Below, in pieces: positions 36,513-45,741 of a stretch of 48,908 bases of DNA. Both the position numbers and the translations under genes were made by a program. This stretch comes from Candidatus Hadersleviella danica. GTDB lineage: Bacteria; Chloroflexota; Anaerolineae; Promineifilales; Promineifilaceae. The notes under the pieces were generated by a model. It had not been told where the DNA came from. It saw nothing but the letters and a program-made list of their open reading frames with translations, and made no database searches. The stretch is taken from contig JADJSZ010000043.1 of assembly GCA_016711405.1 (NCBI GenBank), positions 1 to 48,908 of the forward strand. Reading direction: 5' to 3'. Position 1 is the first letter of the stretch; the number at the start of each line of letters is the position of its first letter.

Positions 36513-39500
36513 ATGAAACAGGCTTCCTTCAACTTCATTTTGTTATTGTTAGGTGTGGTGGCTTTGGTGGCCTGCGGGGAGAATCCAGCTCCGCCAACGG
36601 CCGTGCCCCCCACAGCGGCCGTGGCTCCCACGGCAACCGCGACCCAAGTTGTTGTCCCCACCGAAACAGCCGTGGCCGTGGTTGTAGAGGAAACGGCCGT
36701 TTCCACCGCCACGATGCTCGTCCCCGCAGGGACACCCAAAGAAACCTATTACGCCCCTTTCCCCCTCGCCATCACCCTCGATGGCGACCTGAGCGATTGG
36801 GCGGGCGTGCCCACCGTCACCATGCCCGAACTGCCCACTTCTAGCTCCGTCATCATCGCCCGCGACACCGAAGTCAGCTTCGCCGTGGCCGCCGATGCCA
36901 ACACCCTCTACTTTATGGCGGACGTGACCGACCCGAACATCATCAGCGGCGAACATGGGGCCGATTTTTGGAATGAGGATTCGGTCGAGTTTTACATCAA
37001 CGCCGCTGGCGATTTGGGGTTGGCACAATACGTGCCCGGCGTGGCACAAATTACCATCCCGCCTGTGAATATCGGCCGTGCCCCCGCCGATTACGTGTTT
37101 GGGGGCACCCAGCAAGACACGACAGGGGTGCAAGCCATCGTTGTCGCCACCGAAAAGGGGTATGCGGTGGAGCTATCCGTACCCTTGCAAAACGAAGTCT
37201 GGGACATTGCCCCTGACCCACGGCAATGTCATTGGCTTTCAGTCCCACCTGAATGGGGCGGTCACGGCCGACCGCAACCTCAAACTCATCTGGTCAGCGG
37301 CCGATACGGGTGACACTTCGTGGCAAAATCCCAGCGTTTTCGGCCAACTCATCTTCTTTGAGATTGGGCAAACTGACGTGGTGGCGCAAGTGCCCCAACC
37401 CACCCCTGTGCCCACCATCGTGCCCGAAGACCTCAACGCGCCTTATCGCAACCCCGATGTGGCGATTGAAGAGCGGGTGGCCGATTTGCTGGCGCGGATG
37501 ACCCTCGAAGAAAAATTGGGGCAAATGACGCTCATCGAAAAAGGAAGCATCGTCAGAAATCCCCAAAACATTGCCACCCTGCATCTGGGTGGCTTGCTCA
37601 GTGGGGGCGGTGGCTTTCCCGAGGGCAACAACACCCCTGAGGGGTGGGCCGAGATGGTGGATGGCTTCCAACAAATTGCCTTAGGTACTCGTTTGGGCAT
37701 TCCCCTCATTTATGGGGTGGATGCGGTGCATGGGCACAGCAACGTGGTCGGCACTGTTATTTTCCCGCACAACATTGGCTTGGGGGCGGCCAACAACCCC
37801 GAATTGATGGGCGAAATTGGGCGGGTAACGGCGCTGGAAATGATTGCCACAGGGATTTATTGGAACTACGCCCCGGCCGTTTCGGTGCCGCAGGATATTC
37901 GCTGGGGACGCACCTATGAAGGGTATAGCGAAAATACGGACATTGTGACCGCCTTGGCCGCCGCCTATTTGCAAGGGTTGCAAGGGGATGATTTGGCCTC
38001 GCCCGACACGGTGCTGGGTACGCCCAAGCATTTTGTGGGAGATGGGGGCACGGCGTGGGGCAGTTCGACCACGGGTGATTACATGATTGACCAAGGGGTG
38101 ACGGAGGTGGATGAGGCGACGTTGCGGGCGGTGCATTTGCCCCCGTACTCGGCCGTGATTTCCGCCGGGGCACGCAACATCATGATTTCCTACTCCAGTT
38201 GGGGCGGCATGAAAATGCACGGCCAAGATTACCTCATCAACGATGTGCTCATTGATGAGTTGGGTTTTGAGGGCTTTATCGTCTCCGACTGGCAGGGGGT
38301 AGACCAAGTAGACCCCGATTTTTACACGGCCGTGGTACGCGCCATTAATGCGGGCATAGACATGAACATGGTTCCCTACGATGCCCCCACCTTCATCGAA
38401 ACGCTCGCCCAAGCCATCGAGGCGGGGGATATTTCGATGGAGCGCATTGACGAAGCGGTTAGCCGCATTCTGACCGTCAAATTCGCCCTCGGCCTGTTCG
38501 AGCGGCCGTATTCCCGCCCCGAACTTTTGCCGCTGGTTGGCTCCCCCGAACATCGCGCCGTAGCCCAACAAGCTGTCGCGGAATCGCTGGTTCTGCTCAA
38601 GAACGAGGGGGAGATGTTCCCACTCTCCAAAGAGTTGCCCACCCTATATGTGGCGGGTGTCGCCGCCAATGACATTGGTATTCAGTCGGGCGGCTGGACG
38701 ATTCAGTGGCAAGGCGGTACGGGTGAGACGACGATTGGCACGACGATTTTGCAGGGGATTGAGCAGACGGTGGGGGAGAACACGGCCGTCGTCTACGACC
38801 GCTTTGGTCAATTTGGGGACATCGCCAGCGACGACCCCATCATCTGCCTCGCTGTTGTTGGTGAAGAACCTTACGCCGAAGGGTTTGGCGACGACCCCGA
38901 TTTAGCGCTCAGTGTGCAAGACATTCGCCTGCTAAACCGGTTGGCCGAAACGTGCGACCAACTTGGCGTGGTATTGCTTTCGGGGCGGCCGTTGATGATT
39001 GCTGACCGCATTGGGGATTGGGATGCGCTGGTTGCGGCGTGGCTCCCCGGCACCGAAGGGCAGGGCGTGGCTGATGTGTTGTTTGGCGATGTGCCGTTTA
39101 CAGGCAAAACTCCCTACACATGGCCGCTCAACATAGACCAACTGCCGCTCGATTTTGACAATCTGACGGCCGAGGATGTGTTGTTCCCGCTTGGGTATGG
39201 GCTGGATGAGATAGAGAGGGGAGATAGAGATAGAGGAGAACGTGGTTGTTTTGCTGACCAAGACCCCTGCTACTCGAGTAAAGGGGTAGTAAGTAGTGAG
39301 CAGTTCGCCACACTCTCACTTTTCCTCTTTGCCTGTGTGACTGCTCTCGTACCCCTCTATCCTCACCGTCGCGCTACCGATTCCCGCACGACTAGGCGGG
39401 GCAAAAAGCGGGGCAAAACGGGCGTTTCGCCCTCCAACATGGCCAAAATAGCATGGGCGGCGGCCGTGCCCATCTCGGCCGCTGGTTGGCTCACCGTCGT

Positions 39501-39519
39501 CAGCGGCGGGGTCATGTAG
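36513..39519 (+). CDS. GH3 beta-glucosidase lipoprotein with N-terminal CBM9-like domain (one frameshift, uncertain 3' end)
   Basis: The signal peptide ends in a lipobox (VALVACGE), followed by a long Pro-Thr-Ala-Val linker. A CBM9-like domain covers about residues 85-300 (LDGDLSDWAG, DTEVSFAVAADANTLYFMADVTD, SVEFYINA). The frame breaks near 37218; one C added at 37217-37219 gives PDPHGNVIGFQSHLNG and continues into the GH3 part, from about 37450: MTLEEKLGQMTLIEKGSI, GVDAVHGHSNV, KHFVGDGGT and IVSDWQGVD with the nucleophile Asp. The conserved domain ends at LFPLGYGL near 39208; the tail to 39519 crosses a purine-rich repeat and overlaps a convergent gene, so the true stop is probably near 39215. 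An AGGAAAAG site precedes the ATG. It should be surface-bound. Confidence 0.85.
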
Positions 39520-40357
39520 CCCGCCGTAGATTGGTCGTCGTACCCCATCAGCGACACATCCTCGGGCACACGACGGCCGTGCCGATAGAGAGCCGCGCCC
39601 CAAACGCCATCTGGTCGTTGGCCGCAAACACGGCCGAAAAATTCACCCCCGCCTCCAACAACATCTCCATCCCCAATTGCCCTGATTGCTCCAAAAAGTT
39701 GCCCTGCACCACTAGTGCTGGGTCATAAGCAATACCCGCATCCGCCAACGCTTGCAAATACCCCTGCTTGCGGTCTTGCGCGTCCACATGGGAGAGCAAG
39801 CCCGTCAGATGCACCACCCGCGTGTGCCCCCTATCCAACAAATAACGCGTCGCCTGATACCCACCCAAAAAATTGTCAAGATAGAGGCAATGGTCGGGCA
39901 AGGTGGGAAGATTACGGCCGATAACCATCAGGGGCAATCGCTCGGCCACTTGGTGCAGAAACGGCTCGGGCACACTTCCCCCTACCACCACCAACCCATC
40001 CACCTGCAAGTTGAGGAGCAACTGCACGGCCGCTTGCTCCCGCTGGGCTTGCCAATACCCATCGGCAATGATGGGCGCATAGTCGCTTTGATCCAGCCCC
40101 TGCAACACACTGCGGAGCATTAAATCCAGCACAGGGCTACTAATGTCTTGGGTCAAAATGCCAATTGTGCGCGATTGGCCGCTGGCCAAACTGCTGGCGA
40201 ACAAATTGGGCTGGTAATTCAGGGTGGCGATGGCCTCCTGTACAGCCAGTCGCTTGTTTTCGGCTACAGGGGCGCTTCCCCGCAACACGCGGGAGACGGT
40301 GCTAATGGATACACCAGCGCGGTCGGCGATGTCTTGAATGGTGGCTTTGGTTTTCAC
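39363..40357 (-). CDS. LacI-family transcriptional regulator 2 (one frameshift)
   Basis: KATIQDIADRAGVSISTVSRVLRG near the N-terminus is the helix-turn-helix; the sensor domain follows (GILTQDISSPVLDLMLRSVL, VIGRNLP). The frame breaks at a G run (plus-strand 39598-39601); one more G gives an Ala-rich join and RRVPEDVSLMGYDDQ, PPLTTVSQPAAEMG, VVRES, the standard LacI C-terminus. I set the start at a GTG (40357) because it places the HTH at the N-terminus; an ATG at 40456 would add 33 residues without a ribosome site. It is the only minus-strand gene in the locus and is divergent from regulator 3. Confidence 0.88.
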
Positions 40358-40531
40358 GGAGAAAGAAGAGGGAAGAGAGAAGCTGAAATGTTGCAAGTTG
40401 GTGCGAACCTGCTGGTAGCAATTGTTGATTGTAGCTATGAAAGCGGTTCCATACAAATAACGGCCATTTGGGCACTTTGTCTACAAACCAGCCAGTTTCC
40501 AGCCAGTTTTCAGCCAAATCAGCCAAAAGTA

Positions 40532-40577
40532 TTGACAAAGCATTGGAAGCAAGATATAAATTTGTGAAAGCGTTTTC
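40532..40577 (+). promoter_or_regulatory. lacI-3 promoter and operator
   Basis: TTGACA (40532-40537), 17 bases, TATAAA (40555-40560), then the palindrome GAAAGCGTTTTC (40566-40577) at about the transcription start. It shares GAAARCGTTTTCAGAA with the boxes at 18509 and 41822. Confidence 0.8.
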
Positions 40578-40610
40578 AGAAAGTCTTGAAAATTTTCAGC
40601 TTTTTAGTCC

Positions 40611-40702
40611 ATTCGTCTATCAGTCTATCAGCCGTAAGTTGAGTGATTGGCAGGGTGAGCGATTGACAGACTGATAGGCTAAACGACTGACAGACAAACT
40701 TC
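40611..40702. repeat. Octad-word hairpin array, word TCTATCAG
   Basis: TCGTCTATCAGTCTATCAG on the left; GACAGACTGATAGGC, GACTGACAGAC on the right. It ends a few bases before the lacI-3 start and replaces a Shine-Dalgarno site. The word family is shared with the array at 19606. Confidence 0.75.
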
Positions 40703-40709
40703 CCAAACC

Positions 40710-41750
40710 ATGAACGACCGCATCACTCTTCAGCAGATTGGCGAAATGGCAGGCGTATCGAGCGCCACCGTTTCTCGTGTGCTGAACAACCACCCCCATG
40801 TGAGTGGTGAGGTGCGTGGCCGGGTGCAAGAGGTGATGGATCGCACAGGGTATCGGCCGAACCCAGCCGCACGCACGTTGGCGGGGCAAAAATCGAACAT
40901 CCTGTCGTTGGTTATTCCTGAAACCGCTCAGATTTTGTTCACCGATCCCTATTTTGCCCATCTCGCCCAAGGAATGGCGCAGGCGTGCCAAGTACATGAT
41001 TACGCCCTGTCGCTGTTTATCTTCCACGCGGCCGAGGACGAAGCCAAAATTGCCCAAACCCTGCTTAGCCGTCAGATTTTTGATGGGGCCATCTTAACTG
41101 CCACCCAAATTGGCGACCCACTGGTGAGCCAACTGGCCGACAACGGCGTGCCGTTTGTGCTGGTTGGCCAACACGAGGATGCGCGGGTGAGTTTTGTAGA
41201 TGCTGATAATGTGGCAGGGGCATACACGGCCGTTTCGCACCTTATTCACCTCGGTTACGAGCGGATTGGGGCGATTATTGGCCCGCAGAGCAATTTGGCG
41301 GCCTTGCATCGCTATGAGGGGTACACCAAGGCGTTGCGCGATTGGGGTCGGCCGTTGGATGAGAGGTTGGTGGCCCAAGGGGAGTTTTTGGAGACGGGTG
41401 GATATGCGGCGATGCGCCGTCTGCTCGCCCAACGGCCGCAAGCCATCTTTGCCGCTTCGGACGCAATGGCCATTGGTGCATTGCGAGCGGTGCAAGATGC
41501 TGGGCTGGCCGTGCCCGACGATGTGGCCTTGATTGGCTACGATGATTTGCCCCACGCTCGCATGGTGAAACCTCAACTGACCACAGTGCGCCAACCCATT
41601 CGGGCGGCTGGCATTCGGGCAGTGGAGACGTTGATGGATATTTTGCGCTCGGGTTTGCACCCCGCCCGGCGCATTGTCTTGCCCACTGAGTTGGTGGTGC
41701 GGGATACGTGTGGGGCGCGTCGGTTGATGGGGGGGGGAATTAGCAATTAG
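40710..41750 (+). CDS. LacI-family transcriptional regulator 3
   Basis: The 346-residue protein starts with ITLQQIGEMAGVSSATVSRVLNNHPHVSGEVRGRVQ, a clear helix-turn-helix, and the hinge ARTLAGQKSN near 54. The sensor domain includes NVAGAYTAVSHLIHLGYERIGAI near 170 and ASDAMAIGALRAVQDAGLAVPDDVALIGYDD near 250. It is preceded by a promoter carrying the shared LacI box and followed by the transporter operon, whose leader has the same box; it is the likely repressor of that operon. The ATG at 40710 has no ribosome site. Confidence 0.93.
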   Translation: MNDRITLQQIGEMAGVSSATVSRVLNNHPHVSGEVRGRVQEVMDRTGYRPNPAARTLAGQKSNILSLVIPETAQILFTDPYFAHLAQGMAQACQVHDYALSLFIFHAAEDEAKIAQTLLSRQIFDGAILTATQIGDPLVSQLADNGVPFVLVGQHEDARVSFVDADNVAGAYTAVSHLIHLGYERIGAIIGPQSNLAALHRYEGYTKALRDWGRPLDERLVAQGEFLETGGYAAMRRLLAQRPQAIFAASDAMAIGALRAVQDAGLAVPDDVALIGYDDLPHARMVKPQLTTVRQPIRAAGIRAVETLMDILRSGLHPARRIVLPTELVVRDTCGARRLMGGGISN

Positions 41751-41803
41751 TAATTGAGTGGTGGAACTAGGTAATTACCAATTACCAATTACTAAATTGC
41801 CAA
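41744..41803. repeat. Heptad-word hairpin array, word AATTAGT
   Basis: AGCAATTAGTAATTGAG on the left and GGTAATTACCAATTACC, AATTACTAAATTG on the right. It uses the same word as the arrays at 19842 and 43388, all inside the glucan locus. Confidence 0.75.
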
Positions 41804-41821
41804 GTTTTTTTGTGTACTCGA

Positions 41822-41833
41822 GAAAACGTTTTC
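41822..41833 (+). promoter_or_regulatory. LacI-type operator before the transporter operon
   Basis: GAAAACGTTTTC is a perfect 12-bp palindrome, followed by AGAA and, seven bases further on, TGTAAA, as at 18509-18535. It lies 31 bases before the binding-protein start. Confidence 0.7.
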
Positions 41834-41864
41834 AGAATCTCATGTAAAGAGGAGAAAAAAGACA

Positions 41865-43385
41865 ATGACGAAGATTAGATTTCTGTTATTAGCTCTCTTG
41901 CTGGCCGCTTTGGTGGCTTGTGGGGGTAGCACGGCCGAACCAACTTCGGCTCCTGAACCTGCGGCGACGACGGCGACTGAAGAAGTAGCCGAAGAAGTAG
42001 CCGAAGAAGAAGTTGTAGAAGAAGAAGTTGTGGAAGAGCCAATGGAAGAAGCCACGGCCGCACCGGGTATTGCCCCTGCCGCCGAAGTGGAAGGCAAAGT
42101 AAATATTCGCTGGTACGTTGGGCTTGGTGGTGGGACGGACGAACCGACCTTTGCCGCTCAAGAGCAAGTCGTGGCTGATTTCAATGCTTCGCAAGACCGC
42201 ATCAATTTGATTTTGGAAATCGTGGACAATGCCGCCGCTTATGACATATTGAACACCCAAATTGCGGCGGGCAATGCCCCCGACATTGTTGGGCCAATGG
42301 GCATTCGCGGCCGTGCTTCCTTCCCCGGTGCATGGCTCGACATGGATCCCTATATCGAAAGCACGAACTATGACCTGAGCGACTTTGACCCCGCCCTCGT
42401 TGAGTTCTACAAAATTGAAGGGGAAGGCCAATTGGGCTTGCCCTTTGCCGTATACCCCTCCTTCCTCTATGTCAACAAAGATTTGTTCGATGAAGCAGGC
42501 CTGCCCTATCCTCCCCAAGAGTTTGGCGCACCCTATATTGACGAAAATGGGGAAGAGCACGAATGGAACATGGAGACTTTGCGCGAGTTATCTCTGAAGC
42601 TGACCGTGGATGCCAATGGCAATGATGCGACCAGCCCAGATTTTGATTCGACCCAGATCGTCCAATTCGGTTTTGGCAATCAATACACCGATTTGCGCGG
42701 TCTGGCCACCTTCTTTGGCCCCGGCTCGCTGATTGATGCTGATGGCAATGCTCAATTCCCTGACCACTGGCGCGAAGCCCTGAAGTGGTACCACGAAGGC
42801 ATGTGGGAAAGCTACTTCTACCCCAACGGGGTGTATGGTGGCAGTGATATTTTGGGTGCAGGCAACTGGTTTGAATCGGGTAACTTGGCCATGGACAACG
42901 TCCACCTGTGGTATGCCGCTTGCTGTATGGGGAATTTGGACGCGCAATGGGATACGGCCGTGGTTCCCTCCTACAACGGCGAATACACCGCCAAACTCCA
43001 TGCTGATACATTCGGCATTATGAGAAGCACCGAGCACCCCGACGAAGCATTTGAAGTATTGACCTACCTGTTGGGCGAAAAAGCGGGCGAATTGGCCACA
43101 ATTTATGGTGGTATGCCTGCTCGCCTCAGCTTGCAAGAGACCTACTTCGACGAGTTGTCGGCTGGTCAATTTGCTGGGCAAGATATTAACTGGGACGTTG
43201 TGGCCGCCAGCCTTGGCTACCCCGACAACCCCAACCACGAAGAAGGCTTGCCCTCCTTCTTGGAAGCATCTGACCGGTACAATGCGCTCAACCAGCTTAT
43301 CGCCAATGAGCCAGACCTCGATTTAGATGCTGAAATTGACAAGCTCATCACTGACTTGCAAGCGATTTACGACGCGGCGCAATAA
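41865..43385 (+). CDS. Sugar ABC transporter substrate-binding lipoprotein (family 1)
   Basis: AGAGGAG ten bases upstream supports the ATG at 41865. The signal peptide ends in a lipobox (LVACGG, Cys near residue 19). A very acidic Glu-Glu-Val-rich spacer (about residues 38-65) precedes the binding domain, which has VVADFNASQDRINL near 100, QIAAGNAPDIVGPMGIRG near 127, GLPFAVYPSFLYVNKDLFDEAGLPYPP near 190 and a C-terminal lobe rich in Trp/Tyr for sugar stacking. At 506 residues it is at the large end of the family. It heads the operon with the two permeases and presumably captures beta-gluco-oligosaccharides made by the secreted glucanases. Confidence 0.93.
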   Translation: MTKIRFLLLALLLAALVACGGSTAEPTSAPEPAATTATEEVAEEVAEEEVVEEEVVEEPMEEATAAPGIAPAAEVEGKVNIRWYVGLGGGTDEPTFAAQEQVVADFNASQDRINLILEIVDNAAAYDILNTQIAAGNAPDIVGPMGIRGRASFPGAWLDMDPYIESTNYDLSDFDPALVEFYKIEGEGQLGLPFAVYPSFLYVNKDLFDEAGLPYPPQEFGAPYIDENGEEHEWNMETLRELSLKLTVDANGNDATSPDFDSTQIVQFGFGNQYTDLRGLATFFGPGSLIDADGNAQFPDHWREALKWYHEGMWESYFYPNGVYGGSDILGAGNWFESGNLAMDNVHLWYAACCMGNLDAQWDTAVVPSYNGEYTAKLHADTFGIMRSTEHPDEAFEVLTYLLGEKAGELATIYGGMPARLSLQETYFDELSAGQFAGQDINWDVVAASLGYPDNPNHEEGLPSFLEASDRYNALNQLIANEPDLDLDAEIDKLITDLQAIYDAAQ

Positions 43386-43387
43386 CA

Positions 43388-43466
43388 GTCATTAGTAATT
43401 AATAATTAGTAATTAGTAATTGGTGATGAGATTGCCAGTTACTAATTACTAATTGCTAATTAGTAA
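43388..43466. repeat. Heptad-word hairpin array, word AATTAGT
   Basis: ATTAGTAATTAATAATTAGT..AATTGG on the left; a short loop; TTACTAATTACTAATTGC, TAATTAGTAAT on the right. It lies between the binding protein and the first permease, so it is transcribed. Confidence 0.85.
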
Positions 43467-43486
43467 TGGATAGATAGGAGGCAAAC

Positions 43487-44478
43487 ATGGGTTCCGTAGA
43501 TACTGCCCTCGGCCGCACGGCCGACACCACAACCACCGCTAAACAACCCCGCAAGATGACGACCTTGGCGCGGCGAGAGGCATGGGTTGGCTTCGCCTTT
43601 ATTGCCCCGTGGATAATTGGCTTCCTCGCCTTTTATCTCATTCCCATGATTGCCTCCCTCTGGTTTTCCACCCTCAATTTCCAGTTGGCCACCCCCGACC
43701 AAGTGGATTATGTGGGTGGGGCGAACTGGGAGCGGATGCTATTCAATGACCCTGATGTGTGGCAATCGCTAGGCGTAACCATGCGCTTTTTAGGGATTGC
43801 TTTGCCAATTGGGATGATTTCCCCCATTGCGTTGGCTCTTTTACTCAATTCCAACTATTTGATTGGCAAAAATCTTTTTCGGACACTGTTTTATGCCCCC
43901 GCTATGATTCCCGCCATTGCTGGGGTGTTGATTTGGAGCCAAGTATTGAACCCGCAAACGGGTTGGATTAACCGCATTATCCAATATACAACGGGCTATG
44001 GGGCTGTGGGGTTGGAGGGTTTGCGTTGGCTGGATGACCCTAAGCTCGTCTATTTTGCCTATGTTTTTATTGGGTTGTGGGGGATGGGCAATGCGATTTT
44101 GGTGACTTTGGCCAGTTTGCAAGGGGTGCCCACGGAGCTGTATGAAGCGGCCGAGATTGACGGTGCAGGGTGGTGGCGCAAATTGTGGAATGTCACGTTG
44201 CCACTCATTTCCCCCGTTCTGTTTTACAACTTGGTTTTGAGTGTGGTGGGGCTGTTGCAATACTTTCTCACGCCCTATGTACTCAATGGGGCAACGGTTA
44301 TCCCCAAGATACGACGCTGTTTTATATGATTTATTTCTATAAGCAGGCGTTTAGCTTTGCCAATATGGGCTATGGGGCAACCTTGGCATGGTTTATGTTT
44401 TTAATTGCGTTGGTTCTGACGCTGGTGCTGTTTGGGACATCCAGATTTTGGGTTTACTACGCGGCCGAACAGAAATAG
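43487..44478 (+). CDS. Sugar ABC transporter permease 1, MalF/UgpA type (one frameshift)
   Basis: AGGAGG sits seven bases before the ATG at 43487. The protein has an N-terminal hydrophilic tail and six predicted membrane segments (FIAPWIIGFLAFYLIPMIASLWF first). The permease EAA loop EAAEIDGAGWWRKLWNVTLPLISPV lies near residues 220-245. The frame breaks at 44288-44291; one more G gives VLNGGNGYPQDTTLFYMIYFYKQAF and a last membrane segment, ending at 44478 with about 330 residues. It forms the channel with permease 2; the ATPase is not encoded here and may be a shared MsmK-type subunit. Confidence 0.92.
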
Positions 44479-44479
44479 T

Positions 44480-44527
44480 TACTGGTTATTCGTTATTGGT
44501 TATTAAATAGTTGTTCACGAATAACCA
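44480..44527. repeat. Heptad-word hairpin array, word TTATTGG
   Basis: GTTACTGGTTATTCG, TTATTGGTTATT on the left; TTCACGAATAACC on the right. The word is that of the array before radC (13366-13442). Confidence 0.75.
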
Positions 44528-44550
44528 CTACACACCCCCGAGTAAAAGTG

Positions 44551-45592
44551 ATGCAGAACTTAACTAGAAAACAGCGCCACCTTATGTGGCAAGCCATTGT
44601 GACCTTGTCTACCTTGTTTATTTTGGGCATTTTTTTGACCCCGATGGGCTATGGGATTGTCAATTCGCTCAAGAGCAAGCAACAAGTTTCTGATTCCTCG
44701 GCTCCCATTTTGCCATCCGAAATTATGGTGATTGAGTATGAAGGGGAGAGCTATGATGTGTATGAAGTGCCCACGGCCGATGGCGAGACAGTCGAATGGG
44801 CTTTGGTGGTAAAGGGGCGGAACAACAGCCAATTTATAGACCCCGAAAACCCCGAAGCAGGGCTGATTGATTGGGAAGGGCGGTGGCGTACCCTGACACC
44901 CGTGCGGGAGCTGGCCTTTCAATGGGGCAACTACCCCCGCGCATGGAATAGCATCAGCTTTTACGCCTGCTGATGAACACCTGACTTATGCGATTGTCTC
45001 TATGATTGGGGCGGTGACTTCCTCGGCATTGGTGGCGTATGGCTTTGCGCGGTTCCGTTTTCCGTACAAGAATGTCTTGTTCATCATTCTCATCGCCACC
45101 ATTATTTTGCCCCCGGCCGTGACCTTGGTTCCCACCTATGCCTTCTTTAATCGCATTGGCTGGACGGGGTCGTGGTTGCCCTTAATCGTGCCCCAGTTTT
45201 TTGCCAATGCGTATAACGTCTTCTTGCTTCGCCAATACTTTTTGACGATTCCGCGAGAAATGGAAGACGCGGCCGCTATTGACGGCGCTGGCCCACTTCG
45301 CACCTTCTTTTCGGTGATTTTGCCTCAAGCAGTGCCTGCGCTCACGGCCGTTTCCCTCTTCCACTTCTTCTTCGCATGGAACGACTTCTTTGGCCCCCTG
45401 ATTTACTTGGCTGGTAACAAAGACCAGTATCCTATCTCCGTGGGTCTGACCTTCTTCAACGGCCTTTATAGTTCTGAGCCGCAACTCATTTTGGCGGCCT
45501 CCATCATCACCATGTCTCTGCCGCTTGTCATTTTCTTCTTTGCCCAGCGCGTCTTCATGCAAGGCATTGTGATTACAGGCGTGGACAAATAG
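44551..45592 (+). CDS. Sugar ABC transporter permease 2, MalG/UgpE type (two frameshifts)
   Basis: The first membrane segment (VTLSTLFILGIFLTPMGYGIVNSL) is followed by an unusually long outside loop of about 90 residues rich in charged residues. The frame breaks near 44960 and 44981; one more T at 44959-44962 and one more C at 44980-44981 give SFLRLLMNTLTYAIVSMIGAV and continue through the remaining membrane segments and the EAA loop (EMEDAAAIDGAGPLRTFFSVILPQAVPA) to 45592, about 347 residues. It is the partner of permease 1. GTG at 44548 is an alternative start. Confidence 0.9.
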
Positions 45593-45597
45593 TGGCG

Positions 45598-45741
45598 AGT
45601 GAGTAGTGGTTAGTGGTTAGTGCATGGTAGGGCAACCCTTGTGATTGTCCTGTTTACTGGGTAGGCATAAAGCTTACCCCTACGAAAACCCATGTGACTA
45701 GACGCTGGCCACTAACCACTAGCCACTCCCCACTACCCACT
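45598..45741. repeat. Heptad-word hairpin (TAGTGGT) enclosing a second palindromic element
   Basis: AGTGAGTAGTGGTTAGTGG on the left and CCACTAACCACTAGCCACT on the right form an outer hairpin. The inside (45628-45690) resembles the element at 35289: GTAGGGCAACCCTTGTG and a GGGTAGGC...CCCCTAC pair. One repeat class seems to have inserted into another. Confidence 0.75.

Noticed and set aside
39220..39519. Extra C-terminal domain on the CBM9-GH3 protein
   Set aside because: The tail is read from a purine-rich repeat and from the antisense of lacI-2, and has no domain-like features.
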